Assembly (NCBI RefSeq): GCF_000969905.1
Contig: NZ_CP009520.1
Location: 372,001 to 436,000, forward strand
Direction: 5' to 3'
DNA: 64,000 nucleotides
Source of the DNA: Methanosarcina vacuolata Z-761
GTDB taxonomy: Archaea > Halobacteriota > Methanosarcinia > Methanosarcinales > Methanosarcinaceae
The notes beneath the pieces are model-generated. The model did no database searches. It was not told the origin of the DNA and worked only from the letters and a program-made list of their open reading frames with translations. A program made the position numbers and the translations under genes. The first letter of the stretch is position 1. Every line of letters starts with the position of its first letter. Below are positions 35,809 to 44,834 of the stretch, in pieces.

Positions 35809-36453
35809 TCACTTTGGAATGAGATTCTTCAGATACTTGAAAAGAGCAGCATGGTTTTCGAGCACGAGATCCGCATGCTCAATCTTTTCAGGTTCAAGCA
35901 TACCCGTAACTGCAACACAGTAAATCCCTGCCCTCTTGGCGGCGGTTATCCCCAGAGGTGCATTTTCAATTACCATGCACTCGTTTTTTGCCAGGTCAAG
36001 TTTCTCAAGGGCTTTAAGGTAAGGGTCCGGGTCCGGTTTTCCGCGCTCAAGGTCACTCCCGGTAATTATGACATCAAAACAGTTAGAGAAATACTTATTG
36101 ACAACTTTATTTACGGTATCAGTATGTGACCCTGAAACCAGAGCGAGCTTGAAATGCCGTTTCAATGCCTTAAGGCAGTCCGGGATACCTTCATAAGGCT
36201 TTATCCGATCAAACTCGAGAACCTCACGTTTCTTTTCAGGCAATTGCTCTAAATGCCAGGGTTCAGGCTCCTTTCCGGCCTCTTCGAAAATTGATTTAAT
36301 TAATCTTTTGTTGTTTGAGCCTTCGAGCTCATAAATGTCTTCTCTGGTAATGTTAATACCAATTTCCTTGAAGGTTTTAACCCAGGCATCGGCCTGGAAA
36401 CGCATGGAATCTATAAGAACTCCGTCCACATCAAAAATTATTGCTTTTAACAT
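35809..36453 (-). CDS. HAD-superfamily hydrolase, beta-phosphoglucomutase-like
   Basis: 214 aa with all four HAD motifs: nucleophile DVDGVLIDS (Asp8, Asp10), Ser/Thr motif LVSGSHTD, Lys in RGKPDPDPY, and the acidic motif VIENAPLGI. The cap domain (residues ~17-90) is of the C1 helical type found in beta-PGM and phosphoglycolate phosphatase. Substrate unknown. Minus strand, downstream of a small membrane-protein gene. Confidence 0.88.
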   Translation of the reverse strand: MLKAIIFDVDGVLIDSMRFQADAWVKTFKEIGINITREDIYELEGSNNKRLIKSIFEEAGKEPEPWHLEQLPEKKREVLEFDRIKPYEGIPDCLKALKRHFKLALVSGSHTDTVNKVVNKYFSNCFDVIITGSDLERGKPDPDPYLKALEKLDLAKNECMVIENAPLGITAAKRAGIYCVAVTGMLEPEKIEHADLVLENHAALFKYLKNLIPK

Positions 36454-36568
36454 CTATTTAATAGATTGCTATAATCTATAATAAATATTATGAAAAATAA
36501 AGTTCTATAAAATCTCTATATAGAGATCTATTAGGTTGTGATAACCTGATTATTTTTGAGCAGATTTT

Positions 36569-36757
36569 TCATTTGAAATACTTCTCGTACAGGATCCCTC
36601 CCAGCCAATATCCTAAGAGGGCAAAAAGGAGTGTGCCCGGAAAATAAATAGAGGGCCCTAATCCCTTAACAGAAAATAATATATTGAAAAATAAAATATA
36701 GGAAATTAAAAAGATAAAAAATCCAATTATCTCAAAGTATATTTTTGCTGGTTTCAA
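36569..36757 (-). CDS. Small two-helix membrane protein
   Basis: 62 aa with two hydrophobic segments (IIGFFIFLISYILFFNILF and LLFALLGYWLGGILY) and a short lysine tail. The start is a TTG with GAGGGGGCT upstream. No family recognised. Hydrophobic composition and ribosome site support a real gene; the small size keeps confidence moderate. Confidence 0.55.
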   Translation of the reverse strand: MKPAKIYFEIIGFFIFLISYILFFNILFSVKGLGPSIYFPGTLLFALLGYWLGGILYEKYFK

Positions 36758-36835
36758 GTTTTATCTGAGCCCCCTCTCCCTAATCCATAAACTTATAAAT
36801 CACAAGATCTGGCTTGTTGAACTTTACTTCCTACT

Positions 36836-36957
36836 TTCTTTCTACTTTTTTCCTTTCTTTCTACTTTTTTCCTTTCTTTCTACTTTTTTCCTTTCTTTCT
36901 ACTTTTTTCCTTTCTTTCTACTTTTTTCCTTTCTTTCTACTTTTTTCCTTTCTTTCT
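36836..36957. repeat. 19-bp tandem repeat
   Basis: At least six near-perfect copies of TCTACTTTTTTCCTTTCTT. On the minus strand the purine-rich units enter the 3' end of msrB and supply its stop codon and last residues ([10 protein letters not shown]). 19 is not a multiple of three. Confidence 0.9.
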
Positions 36958-37376
36958 CCGCCTTGCTTGTCTTCTTCTCCTTCTTTCTTGAAATTAAGAG
37001 AAATGGAGTTAATGCAGTAGCGTTTTCCGGTTGGTGCAGGTCCGTCTTCAAATACATGGCCCAGGTGGCTTCCGCAGCGAGAACAGACTACTTCTATCCT
37101 GTTCATGAAATAACTGGTGTCTTCTTTGAGCCTTACCCTGTCGCTGGAAATAACGTCAGAGAAACTTGGCCAGCCGGTTCCGGACTCGAATTTTGTGTCC
37201 GAGGAAAAGAGCTCCTGCCCGCAGGCAGCACAGGTGTAAACTCCTTTTTCCTTGTTATAGTACAGGTTGCCGGAAAAGGGACTTTCCGTACCTTTCTTTC
37301 GCAGGACGTGATATTGTTCAGGAGTAAGTACTTTTTTCCATTCTTCTTCAGATTTTTCGCCCACTTTCTGTTCCAT
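36918..37376 (-). CDS. msrB: Peptide-methionine (R)-S-oxide reductase MsrB
   Basis: 152 aa. Zinc is held by CAAC (residues ~49-52) and CSRC (~98-101). The substrate motif is GTGWPSF, and the catalytic Cys lies in [11 protein letters not shown] near residue 120. It reduces methionine-R-sulfoxide in proteins using thioredoxin-like donors in the cytosol. The core ends at about residue 128. The following [23 protein letters not shown] tail is encoded partly by a 19-bp tandem repeat and is probably non-conserved. Confidence 0.93.
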   Translation of the reverse strand: MEQKVGEKSEEEWKKVLTPEQYHVLRKKGTESPFSGNLYYNKEKGVYTCAACGQELFSSDTKFESGTGWPSFSDVISSDRVRLKEDTSYFMNRIEVVCSRCGSHLGHVFEDGPAPTGKRYCINSISLNFKKEGEEDKQGGERKEKSRKKGKK

Positions 37377-37451
37377 TTGTGAACCCCCTTTGTATATGAT
37401 TTAGTTGTTCCAGCGATATTACTATTTTTTGAGTCAGCAAAGAACAATTGT

Positions 37452-37531
37452 ATTTGGCATGAAAATGCTGCCATCTGCAAGCATTTTCATTGATTGTGCA
37501 TGTTATTCGAAGAATATCATGTGCGTTTGGA
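37452..37531 (+). repeat. Two-hairpin dispersed element, copy 2
   Basis: ATTTGG, then the inverted repeat ATGAAAATGC/GCATTTTCAT (37459-37490), then the palindrome ATGTTATTC-gaa-GAATATCAT (37500-37520), then TTTGGA. It matches 10987-11063 in reverse. It sits between the divergent msrB and 37730 genes, where a regulatory role is possible. Confidence 0.65.
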
Positions 37532-37729
37532 AGTAAAATCAATGGTAAATTTGCATTTGGAGTAAAAGGGGAAACTACATTTATATAAATCACATAATTA
37601 AATTACAACGTGAACTAAAATGGTAAAAGCTGCATATTAAAATCGAGAATCAAATGATAAGTATAATAATGAATTATATTATATGTAAATATAATGATTC
37701 TGAAATAAAACATGTTGGTTTGGGGCAAC

Positions 37730-38179
37730 ATGGGAGAGAATCTGACAGGAAGAAAAGACCATAGTATAATAGTCGCTGCACTTATCTTTGCATTTCTTGC
37801 AGCAGTCTTTATAGTTGTCGTTTTTAAACAAATTAACCCTGGAAAGTTTACTCTGCCTTTTTATTTTCTAGTAATGGGACTGTATTTCTTTGCTACAGCT
37901 ATGGAATCCGAAAGTAAGCTAGGAGAAAGGCTTGCTTCTTTGAGCTGGACTCTTAACATGCTTGGCTTCGTTCTCTTTTATCAATACTTAACAGGAAACC
38001 TGCAAAGCTGGATCTATATGTGGCCGCTGATTTTTCCCTCCGGAATTGGATTGGGGCAGGTCTGCTATGGAACGGTTAAAGCCAAAAAAGAGCCCATTGA
38101 GCGTGGGAAAGTACTCATCCAGGTGGGTTTTGGGCTCTTTATCCTGATTTTTGTAATCTTCAAGCTCTTTTTCCAGTAA
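37730..38179 (+). CDS. Four-helix integral membrane protein, function unknown
   Basis: 149 aa from ATG 37730; ATG 37712 would add six residues. Four hydrophobic segments: IIVAALIFAFLAAVFIVVVF, PFYFLVMGLYFFATA, a WTLNMLGFVLFYQYL segment, and IQVGFGLFILIFVIFKLFF. The conserved-looking loop MWPLIFPSGIGLGQ lies between helices 3 and 4. The pattern resembles small DUF-type membrane proteins of methanogens but I cannot name the family. Confidence 0.7.
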   Translation: MGENLTGRKDHSIIVAALIFAFLAAVFIVVVFKQINPGKFTLPFYFLVMGLYFFATAMESESKLGERLASLSWTLNMLGFVLFYQYLTGNLQSWIYMWPLIFPSGIGLGQVCYGTVKAKKEPIERGKVLIQVGFGLFILIFVIFKLFFQ

Positions 38180-38840
38180 AATCCGATTTGAACGCTCAAT
38201 TCTTTAATCTGGCCTATTTAAGGCTATATGCTCTTAAAAGCCTTTAAGAAATATAGTTTTTAGCTCTTTCTTGACTTATTCATTCAGAGAAGGCTTGTAA
38301 TTCCTTTCTTTCTGTAATGCCGTAACTTACAGTTATCTCCAGTAAAAGTACAGCTAAAGAACAGTATTTTTGGACAGAGCTCCCTGTAAGTATTTGCCTG
38401 CAAGATCTCATCTCAAAAAGTTTTTAATATTTTGGATAACAATTTTCATTTGAAATTTTCGTTTAGTGGTATAAATGGAGCTTTCACAATACATAGCCAG
38501 GGGAGATTATACGTGCTCCTCACTAAAATTTGCGGTTTTTAGGAAGGTTAATTGGATTTTAACCTGAAAGAAATGGTAATTTTTTTGTAGAGACTCGTAT
38601 CTTAGTTAATTGTCTGAAAAAAGGAGGAATAAATTCCAGTTTGGTAGTGAATTTAAGAGGACCCTATTACTCTTATTCAGTTAAAAACTCCGAGGTAAGG
38701 CATCAGTTCTTATGCTGCTCTTTAAAACCCTGATTCAAAATGAGCTAGAATAAAAAACTCGAAGCAGACATACTATGAGTATGTACTCCATGACTCCGCT
38801 CTTCGCTTCTATCAGGATATGAGGGTGCCTAAAAGGAACG
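38180..38840. other. Spacer without recognised genes
   Basis: 660 bp between the four-helix protein and the DUF2807 gene. No ORF with a ribosome site, no RNA gene and no dispersed repeat known from elsewhere in the window. Confidence 0.4.
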
Positions 38841-38882
38841 ATGTCAAAAGAAAAGGGACAAAGGTATGAAGGAGATAGAGAT

Positions 38883-39716
38883 ATGACCGGAAATGAGAAG
38901 GGAATGAAAAAACGGCTTGAAAGGGCAGGAAAAGTAAGATGGGAAAAAATATCGATTGGGAAAATGAAAGGAAAAGTGAGCGTAACCAAGCCTGCAGGGA
39001 CTTCTGTTTTTCTCCTGGGAATCCTATTGCTGGCTGTGGTGATGGCTGAAAGCGGATGTACGGACTATGATTGCGAACGTGGCTCAGGAAATGTGGAAAC
39101 TATAACCCGTAGCATTGAACCTTTTCACAGCTTGGATTCACGTATTTCAGGAAACGTATTTATTGAGCAAGGGAACAGCAGCCTTAGAATCGAAGCAGAA
39201 GATAACATCCTGCCCCTCCTGGAGACCAGCGTGGAAAACGGAGTTCTGGTAATCAATGCGAAAAAATGCATCCGCCCCCAGAAAACTATTAAGATCTATG
39301 CAGGGATGGAAGAAGTCCGGAGCCTTTCCCTCAGTGGTTCGGGGGATATTATAGGAACTACGCCGATTGATTCTAAAAACCTGGATCTCGCAATCACAGG
39401 TTCAGGTAATATCAAACTGGAGACAAATGCCAGCTCTCTGAAGAGCCTGATTTCCGGTTCTGGGGGTGTCCTCCTGAAAGGCAATGCCTCTTCACATGAA
39501 ATAAATATAGAAGGTTCGGGAAGTGTTGATGCTCCTGAACTCAGGACCGAGATGACCAGAGTAAGTATCAGGGGTGCGGGAAATGCAAATGTCTACGCGG
39601 ACCGGAAACTTGACACTAATATAAGCGGAAGTGGAAATGTATTCTATGGAGGGGACCCGGATGAGTGCAACACGCAGGTTTCAGGCAGCGGCAAAGTCAC
39701 AAATAAAGGCAGATAA
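38883..39716 (+). CDS. DUF2807 (head GIN domain) predicted lipoprotein
   Basis: 277 aa from ATG 38883 (GGAG eight bases upstream); ATG 38841 with AAAGGA would add 14 residues. After a basic leader there is one hydrophobic segment and a lipobox-like MAESGC, so lipid anchoring at the outer face is likely. The rest is the DUF2807 beta-helix: regularly spaced SGSGDI, TGSGNI, SGSGGV, EGSGSV, RGAGNA, SGSGNV and SGSGKV turns. Family knowledge: called putative auto-transporter adhesin head domain; function in archaea unknown. Confidence 0.85.
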   Translation: MTGNEKGMKKRLERAGKVRWEKISIGKMKGKVSVTKPAGTSVFLLGILLLAVVMAESGCTDYDCERGSGNVETITRSIEPFHSLDSRISGNVFIEQGNSSLRIEAEDNILPLLETSVENGVLVINAKKCIRPQKTIKIYAGMEEVRSLSLSGSGDIIGTTPIDSKNLDLAITGSGNIKLETNASSLKSLISGSGGVLLKGNASSHEINIEGSGSVDAPELRTEMTRVSIRGAGNANVYADRKLDTNISGSGNVFYGGDPDECNTQVSGSGKVTNKGR

Positions 39717-39820
39717 ATTAAAAGCAGATAAATAATTGAGTAAAAAATTAAGTAAATCATTGGATAGAAATCCGTCAAGTATTCTTAAATTAAATCATTC
39801 ATTTCAATTTTTGCTGAAGT

Positions 39821-41032
39821 TTACTCGTGCCTTAGTGAGTCCACAGGCTTCATTTTTGCGGCTTTTCTTGCAGGGTAGACTCCCGAGACAAAGCCCACGA
39901 AAACAGCTACGAAGAATCCGGCCGCAATTAGGCTGAAAGGAAAGACGACAGGCAGTTTGAGGAGGGTTTCAACACTGTATGCACCTGCGATTCCAACCGT
40001 ACTCCCCAGGAGGCCCCCGAAAACTCCGAGCAGGATTGATTCTATCATGAAAAGAAAAAGAATGTCAAAGCCTGTAAATCCAAGAGATTTGAGCACTCCT
40101 ATTTCCCTCGTCCTTTCAGTTACGCTTACGAGCATGATATTCATGATTCCTATCGAGCCAACCAGCAGCGAGATTAGCGCAACGGCCGTCAGGAAAGAAC
40201 TTAAAGCTGCAGCCATCATATCCGTCTGTTCCAGTACCTCTGCCTGATTGACAATGATATAAGGGCGGGAATCTTTATCTTCAAGTTCCCTTTCAGAAAT
40301 CCCAAAATTTCTGGCAAGACGCTCATCGACCTCATCCGAAGTCTCCTTAACTGTTGCGGGGTCATCAGCCATTGCAAAAACCCCGCCATAATCTTTTTCG
40401 CCAAGTATTTCGTTCATGACATCGATTGGGATAAGAACGGCTTCGTTATCATTGTACGCCTGGATAACAGTGTTCTCCGGGTTCTGGATTATTGCTTTAA
40501 CTTTAAAGGTCTTTGTAACTTTTTCGTCTTCTCCTACCCTGAAGGTTATGTTTATGGAGTTTCGGGCCGAGATGTTCCGGTCGAATTTCTCGTTTGCAAC
40601 CTTGTACCCGATAACTGCCACATACCCGTCGTTGTCAGTAATAAAATCTCCTTTCTGAAGCTTTGTGTTTGCCACCTCATCATAGGATTTCCCTACGCCG
40701 CTAACCATAATATTTTTGGTTTCGGACATGTACGTGACTTCTGCAGTTTGTGATTTCAAAGGAGAAACTCCCGAAATTCCGGGTGTGTTCTCAACGATCT
40801 TCAACTCATTGTCGTAAAAAAGTTTGGGCTGCATCCCCTGAATATAAATGAAATTAGATCCTATATTGGTTACTTCATTCGTAAAATGCTGGTTGAAACT
40901 TGCCCCAAGAGACACATTTGCAATTACAGCTGCAACTCCTATGACGATTCCAAGCACTGTAAGGGTCGAACGCAGCTTTGCACTTTTAATGCTTCCAAAA
41001 GCGAGTTTTCCTGCACTGAAAAGGTGGATCAT
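39821..41032 (-). CDS. ABC transporter permease, MacB/FtsX-type
   Basis: 403 aa. One N-terminal membrane helix (STLTVLGIVIGVAAVIANV), an extracellular MacB-PCD-like domain (~45-270), and three C-terminal helices around LTAVALISLLVGSIGIMNIMLVS, SILLGVFGGLLGS and the final PVVFPFSL region. The signature RTREIGVLKSLG lies after helix 2. It would work with a LolD/MacB-like ATPase as a mechanotransmission exporter, but no ATPase gene is adjacent on this strand. Confidence 0.88.
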   Translation of the reverse strand: MIHLFSAGKLAFGSIKSAKLRSTLTVLGIVIGVAAVIANVSLGASFNQHFTNEVTNIGSNFIYIQGMQPKLFYDNELKIVENTPGISGVSPLKSQTAEVTYMSETKNIMVSGVGKSYDEVANTKLQKGDFITDNDGYVAVIGYKVANEKFDRNISARNSINITFRVGEDEKVTKTFKVKAIIQNPENTVIQAYNDNEAVLIPIDVMNEILGEKDYGGVFAMADDPATVKETSDEVDERLARNFGISERELEDKDSRPYIIVNQAEVLEQTDMMAAALSSFLTAVALISLLVGSIGIMNIMLVSVTERTREIGVLKSLGFTGFDILFLFMIESILLGVFGGLLGSTVGIAGAYSVETLLKLPVVFPFSLIAAGFFVAVFVGFVSGVYPARKAAKMKPVDSLRHE

Positions 41033-41250
41033 AAATGGAGCTCCGTTTTACAGATTTTATAAGGACAGGCTGGAGGAGTGTAAAATTATGAACTCATATA
41101 AAACCATTTTTTTCTTAAACTTTCTTTAAATGAATCTCTCAAACATATAAATTCTACTAAAAAAGGTATCTCGATAATTAGCTCTATACTTTTTATAAAA
41201 ATTATCTAATATTGGTTAGAACTTTTTCAAATTGAGAGGAGATTTTTACC

Positions 41251-41563
41251 GTCAAATCTGAAGTAATCAATCTTGCTTTCGGGCAGCCCAATGAAGGAAA
41301 GCTCGTTGAATACCTCTGTAAAAACCCGAAATTTGTTCCCGAACTATCACTTGTAGCTTAATTTGATGGAAAAATAGCCTGGCATATTCTCTTTTTCTCT
41401 GTAGTAATCAAACTCGGGTACGGGAAAGAAACGATTTCACTTGCCCCACTTGCAGTTTTACATGAATTTCAGAGGCAGAGAACAGGAGGCGGACTCCTAT
41501 GAGAAGGGTGAAAGCGTGCAAGCGGCTTGGATACGATTTCATTATTGTGTTGGAGCTTTGATC
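41251..41563 (+). pseudogene. Decayed GNAT acetyltransferase
   Basis: Frame-by-frame reading gives VKSEVINLAFGQPNEGKLVEYL, PELSLVA, a stop, FDGKIAWHILF, ETISLAPLAVLHEFQ, then frameshifts and further stops before LGYDFIIVLEL. This is the order of a GNAT protein of the SLVA-E-DGxIxGHILF / LAPLAVLPEYQGxGIG type. The acetyl-CoA loop (RQRTGGGLL) is degenerate and the start codon is lost. A GAGAGGAG ribosome-like site remains upstream. The rest of 41033-41799 shows no gene. Confidence 0.7.
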
Positions 41564-41799
41564 TTTTCCATCCAAATCTGGAAGTTCAGACTTTGCTGAA
41601 ACGAGATGAACAGAAAAAGATATGAAGTCTTAAAATTAAACTCCATATTGGTAATTAGATTGATATGCAGGTAATTAAATAATATTATATTAAACAGCTA
41701 GTTAATGCTAAAGTTGCCCGGCTACGAATTATTCACGTGCAAGTAAAATTTTTTGTTTTAAGAGGGAAGGCATTTATTTTCAGGAAGGAGTGCATTTTC

Positions 41800-42606
41800 T
41801 TGCTTAAAGACAGAGTATTCGACAGACTTTCAGATGCAGGTTTCAAGATCCGAAGTAAATCCAAATCCAGAAAGGCTTCATCACGTGAAGCTATCTTTGG
41901 GTCCAGTCCTATAATTGATGCTGATTTCGTTGAGATCGATGACGTTGAGGTAGATAACGTTGAAGTAGGTAACTTTGAAGTAGATGACGTTGAAGTAGAT
42001 GACATTGAGGTAGATAAGGAATTTTTCAGCGATTCGAACTCATCTCATGAAGCGGATTCAGAACCAATCGACTCGGACCTTCTGGAAAAACTCAGAGAAT
42101 ACCTTAAAACGAGGTCTGAAGAGGAGATTTTGGAGATCTTTAGGGAAGTCCGTAAAATTCTGGAGAGCCGAGGCTCTGAAAATGATTTCCGAAAGGCATC
42201 TGGAGAGGAGATCCCTATTAATCAAAGAGCAAGACTAAAAAAGATCTCACAGAATGCTTTCAAAGTCTTTCTGGAAACGGCTTCCTATGGAAGAAAACAG
42301 ATAATAAACGCCTCAAAAGTAGCTTCCTCAAAAGCCTCAACAATAGCATCCGAAGGAAAAGAATCAATAATTGATTCCTCGAAAAAGATAAACGAAAAAT
42401 GGAATAACCTGAGTCCCAGAGATCAAAAAATCATTTCCGAATTAATTGTTGCAATGATCGAGATTGGGCTGCTTAAAGGAGCCAGCCGGAGTAAACAGGC
42501 TGCATTTTCCGTTCTTTCAAGCATATCCAGGCGCCAGACCCCCGCACGGAAAGACCTGGAAGATTTTGGAGAAGGCCTGCAGAAACTTTTCAAGCGCAGG
42601 CATTAA
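41800..42606 (+). CDS. Acidic/helical protein with pentapeptide repeats, function unknown
   Basis: 268 aa from TTG 41800 (GGAAGGAG nine bases before); an ATG at 41737 would add 21 residues. Residues ~44-73 are six 5-residue repeats of the type V-E-V-D-D/N, encoded by 15-bp units at 41929-42018. The remainder is helical: KLREYLKTRSEEEILEIFREV, then a Lys/Ser-rich stretch NASKVASSKASTIASEG, and a hydrophobic helix ISELIVAMIEIGLL. No family recognised. Confidence 0.65.
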   Translation: MLKDRVFDRLSDAGFKIRSKSKSRKASSREAIFGSSPIIDADFVEIDDVEVDNVEVGNFEVDDVEVDDIEVDKEFFSDSNSSHEADSEPIDSDLLEKLREYLKTRSEEEILEIFREVRKILESRGSENDFRKASGEEIPINQRARLKKISQNAFKVFLETASYGRKQIINASKVASSKASTIASEGKESIIDSSKKINEKWNNLSPRDQKIISELIVAMIEIGLLKGASRSKQAAFSVLSSISRRQTPARKDLEDFGEGLQKLFKRRH

Positions 42607-42761
42607 AGTACGAAGGACCAAAAATATCTACAGTGCGAAATACCAAAAACATCTTAATAAATGCTACGCAGTCCGGAATGCTAGAGAATCAAAAATATCC
42701 GGGAACTTATATCCGGAAACTTATATCCAGGAACTTTATCCGGGAACTTATATCCAGGAAC

Positions 42762-44600
42762 TTAAAACCTGTAAGGTTTGCTTATAGCTTTCACAAAACT
42801 TGCAGGGCTTTCTGCAACATCCCAGTTTTCGGCATTCCCTATGAGATATGTGTGGTCAGAAATCTGTTGCAGTCCGCCGGCATCATAATTTCCGATAATC
42901 AGGGAAAAGATCCGGGCTCTTCTTTCGGCTTTTATCTCATTCCATTCCCTAATAAGGGGTTTTTCTGAGAGTTCGGAATAACCATCGGTAAGGAAAAGAA
43001 GATCAGCTCCCTCGAAGGCTTTTTCGTTTTTCATAGCCTTAAGACCTGCGCGAAGTGCAGTATTAAAATCGGTGCCGCCGCCAAAAGTAAACTTCAGGAA
43101 CTCCAGAAACTCCTCACCCATGCGCTTTTTATTCGTAAGTTCAATTTCGACTGTCTGCCATTTAGAGGAGAAGAGGATCACTTTAACGTCCCTGCTTTCT
43201 GTTAACATTCTTCTCGTAACTGCCAGAACTACAGCTTTTGCAAGAAGCTCTGGGCTTCCCCGCATCGACGCCGAGGTATCTACAAGGGCGACGACAGGCC
43301 CTTTTCTCTTTTTTCCTGCATTATCCGAGTTCCAGTTTTCTCCTTTTAGCTGGTAGGTCAGGAGTTTTCCTTCAAGCATATCAGCATAGAATTTACGCTT
43401 CAATAGAGGATTTTTTAGCTTTACGGTTTCCGCTGGAAGTAATGTCTGGATATCTCCCGATAAAGTGACCGAATGGACTTCGCTTTTACTGTACGGAGAT
43501 AAACTCAGCTTTTTTGAACCGTACTCAAGTTCGATTCTTCCGACCTGCTCAAGAATTTCGTGAATAGCCGAGCTCTTTCTAAGAAGTGCGGCGTATTTTT
43601 CAAGGTTTCCGAAGTATTCTCTGTGAAGAGCCCTCAAGGAGTAATCCCATGCTCTGCCCGGAAAGAGCATTGAGAGAATTTCCAGCATTTCAAGGTGGTC
43701 TTCAAGCACAGGGATAAGCTCTTCAATTTTTACAGCGATGCTTTCTTCGATAACAGAATCAAGGGCTTCTCCTGCCTTTTCTGAAGACATAAAGTTCAGA
43801 GTCATTGAAGCAAGTCTTTCGGACCCCACAGTATTTCCAGTCTGCATATCTGGATTTTCCCAGGTCTCATGCTCGAAGTCTTGCAGAGAACTTTCCTCTT
43901 TGAGAGAATTTTCCTGCTGGAAGGAACGCTCCTGTGGAAGAGAATTTTCCTGTGTAAGGGAGCTTTCTTCTTTGAGAAAATTTTCCTGTGTAAGGGAACT
44001 TTCTTGTTCGAGGGGACTTTCCGGTCTTCTTTCTGGAGTTGCCTGTTGATTGGATGTGTTAGGATTTTCCTGCAACCAGGAATTTTCTTCAAGATCTCTT
44101 ATTCTGCTTCGTTCCCACGCCGATTGAGTTTCATCGATTAGCTTCCTCAGGGCTTTAAGGCTTTTTTCCAGGTTTCTTGCGAACTTTTTCGAAAATTCAG
44201 ATTCCAACTTTCCATAGTCATCCAAAAGTGTAAAAATTTCTTCAAGCAGGGCCCTGAGTATAAAAACACCTGCCAGGTTGTTGGCTCCTGCAAGAGTTTT
44301 TATTTCAGCCCAGACCCCAAAATCCCTTAAACCTAAAAATATTGGATAAAAAGCTCCAAATTTACTCATAAACAGCTTTTCATCTTTTATTTCGTACCCA
44401 TCTTCTGAAAAGAGCTCATAAACAAGAATTTCTGCAATTTCTTCCCTGACTTGCCTTGGTATTTTTCGTGGAGTTGCCAGGACACCCCTGAGCTCAATAT
44501 TCAATATTGTGGAAGGATTGAAGGCGTGGCTAAACGATAAAGATGAGCCTGATCTGTGAATGCCCTCGAAATCTTCTTTCCGCTTTTTTAATTCCTGCAT
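42762..44600 (-). CDS. VWA-domain (ViaA/CoxE-like) partner of the MoxR ATPase
   Basis: 612 aa from ATG 44600; TTG 44627 is an alternative. The C-terminal VWA domain (~430-610) has a MIDAS motif VDTSASM, then the Thr in FGGGTDFNTAL and the Asp in FLTDGYSEL, so metal-dependent protein binding is likely. A low-complexity region at ~200-250 is made of SLTQENS/LKEESS/LPQERS repeats (44020-43880). It is encoded downstream of the RavA-like ATPase; family knowledge says RavA-ViaA pairs act as metal-site or complex chaperones. The target is unknown. Confidence 0.85.
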   Translation of the reverse strand: MQELKKRKEDFEGIHRSGSSLSFSHAFNPSTILNIELRGVLATPRKIPRQVREEIAEILVYELFSEDGYEIKDEKLFMSKFGAFYPIFLGLRDFGVWAEIKTLAGANNLAGVFILRALLEEIFTLLDDYGKLESEFSKKFARNLEKSLKALRKLIDETQSAWERSRIRDLEENSWLQENPNTSNQQATPERRPESPLEQESSLTQENFLKEESSLTQENSLPQERSFQQENSLKEESSLQDFEHETWENPDMQTGNTVGSERLASMTLNFMSSEKAGEALDSVIEESIAVKIEELIPVLEDHLEMLEILSMLFPGRAWDYSLRALHREYFGNLEKYAALLRKSSAIHEILEQVGRIELEYGSKKLSLSPYSKSEVHSVTLSGDIQTLLPAETVKLKNPLLKRKFYADMLEGKLLTYQLKGENWNSDNAGKKRKGPVVALVDTSASMRGSPELLAKAVVLAVTRRMLTESRDVKVILFSSKWQTVEIELTNKKRMGEEFLEFLKFTFGGGTDFNTALRAGLKAMKNEKAFEGADLLFLTDGYSELSEKPLIREWNEIKAERRARIFSLIIGNYDAGGLQQISDHTYLIGNAENWDVAESPASFVKAISKPYRF

Positions 44601-44701
44601 ATTTTTCCTTTTCCGGAAATTCTCCAAAGTTTTAGGAGTTTTTGATACATTTTAAGAGTTTTATATTTAAGTTGTCTTCTTATCTATTATATTTCAGAGA
44701 A

Positions 44702-44832
44702 ACTCTTCAGCCATATTTTAGAGTTTTTCATCTATATTTCAAGGTTTTTCAGTCATATTTTAGAGTTTTTCATCCATATTTTAAAGGTTTTTCAGCTATA
44801 TTTTAAAGGTTTTTCAGCTATATTTTGGAGAT
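44702..44832. repeat. 21-22-bp degenerate tandem repeat between the two chaperone genes
   Basis: Six units of the form TTTTTCAGCTATATTTTAAAG with varied spelling. They begin at CTTCAGCCATATTTTAGAG and end just before the stop of the RavA-like gene at 44835. They fill most of the 234-bp intergenic gap in an otherwise compact operon. Confidence 0.8.
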
Positions 44833-44834
44833 AT

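Noticed and set aside
36814-37020. 68-aa plus-strand ORF rich in Phe/Ser/Leu
   Set aside because: It is a translation of the 19-bp T-rich tandem repeat and overlaps msrB on the other strand.
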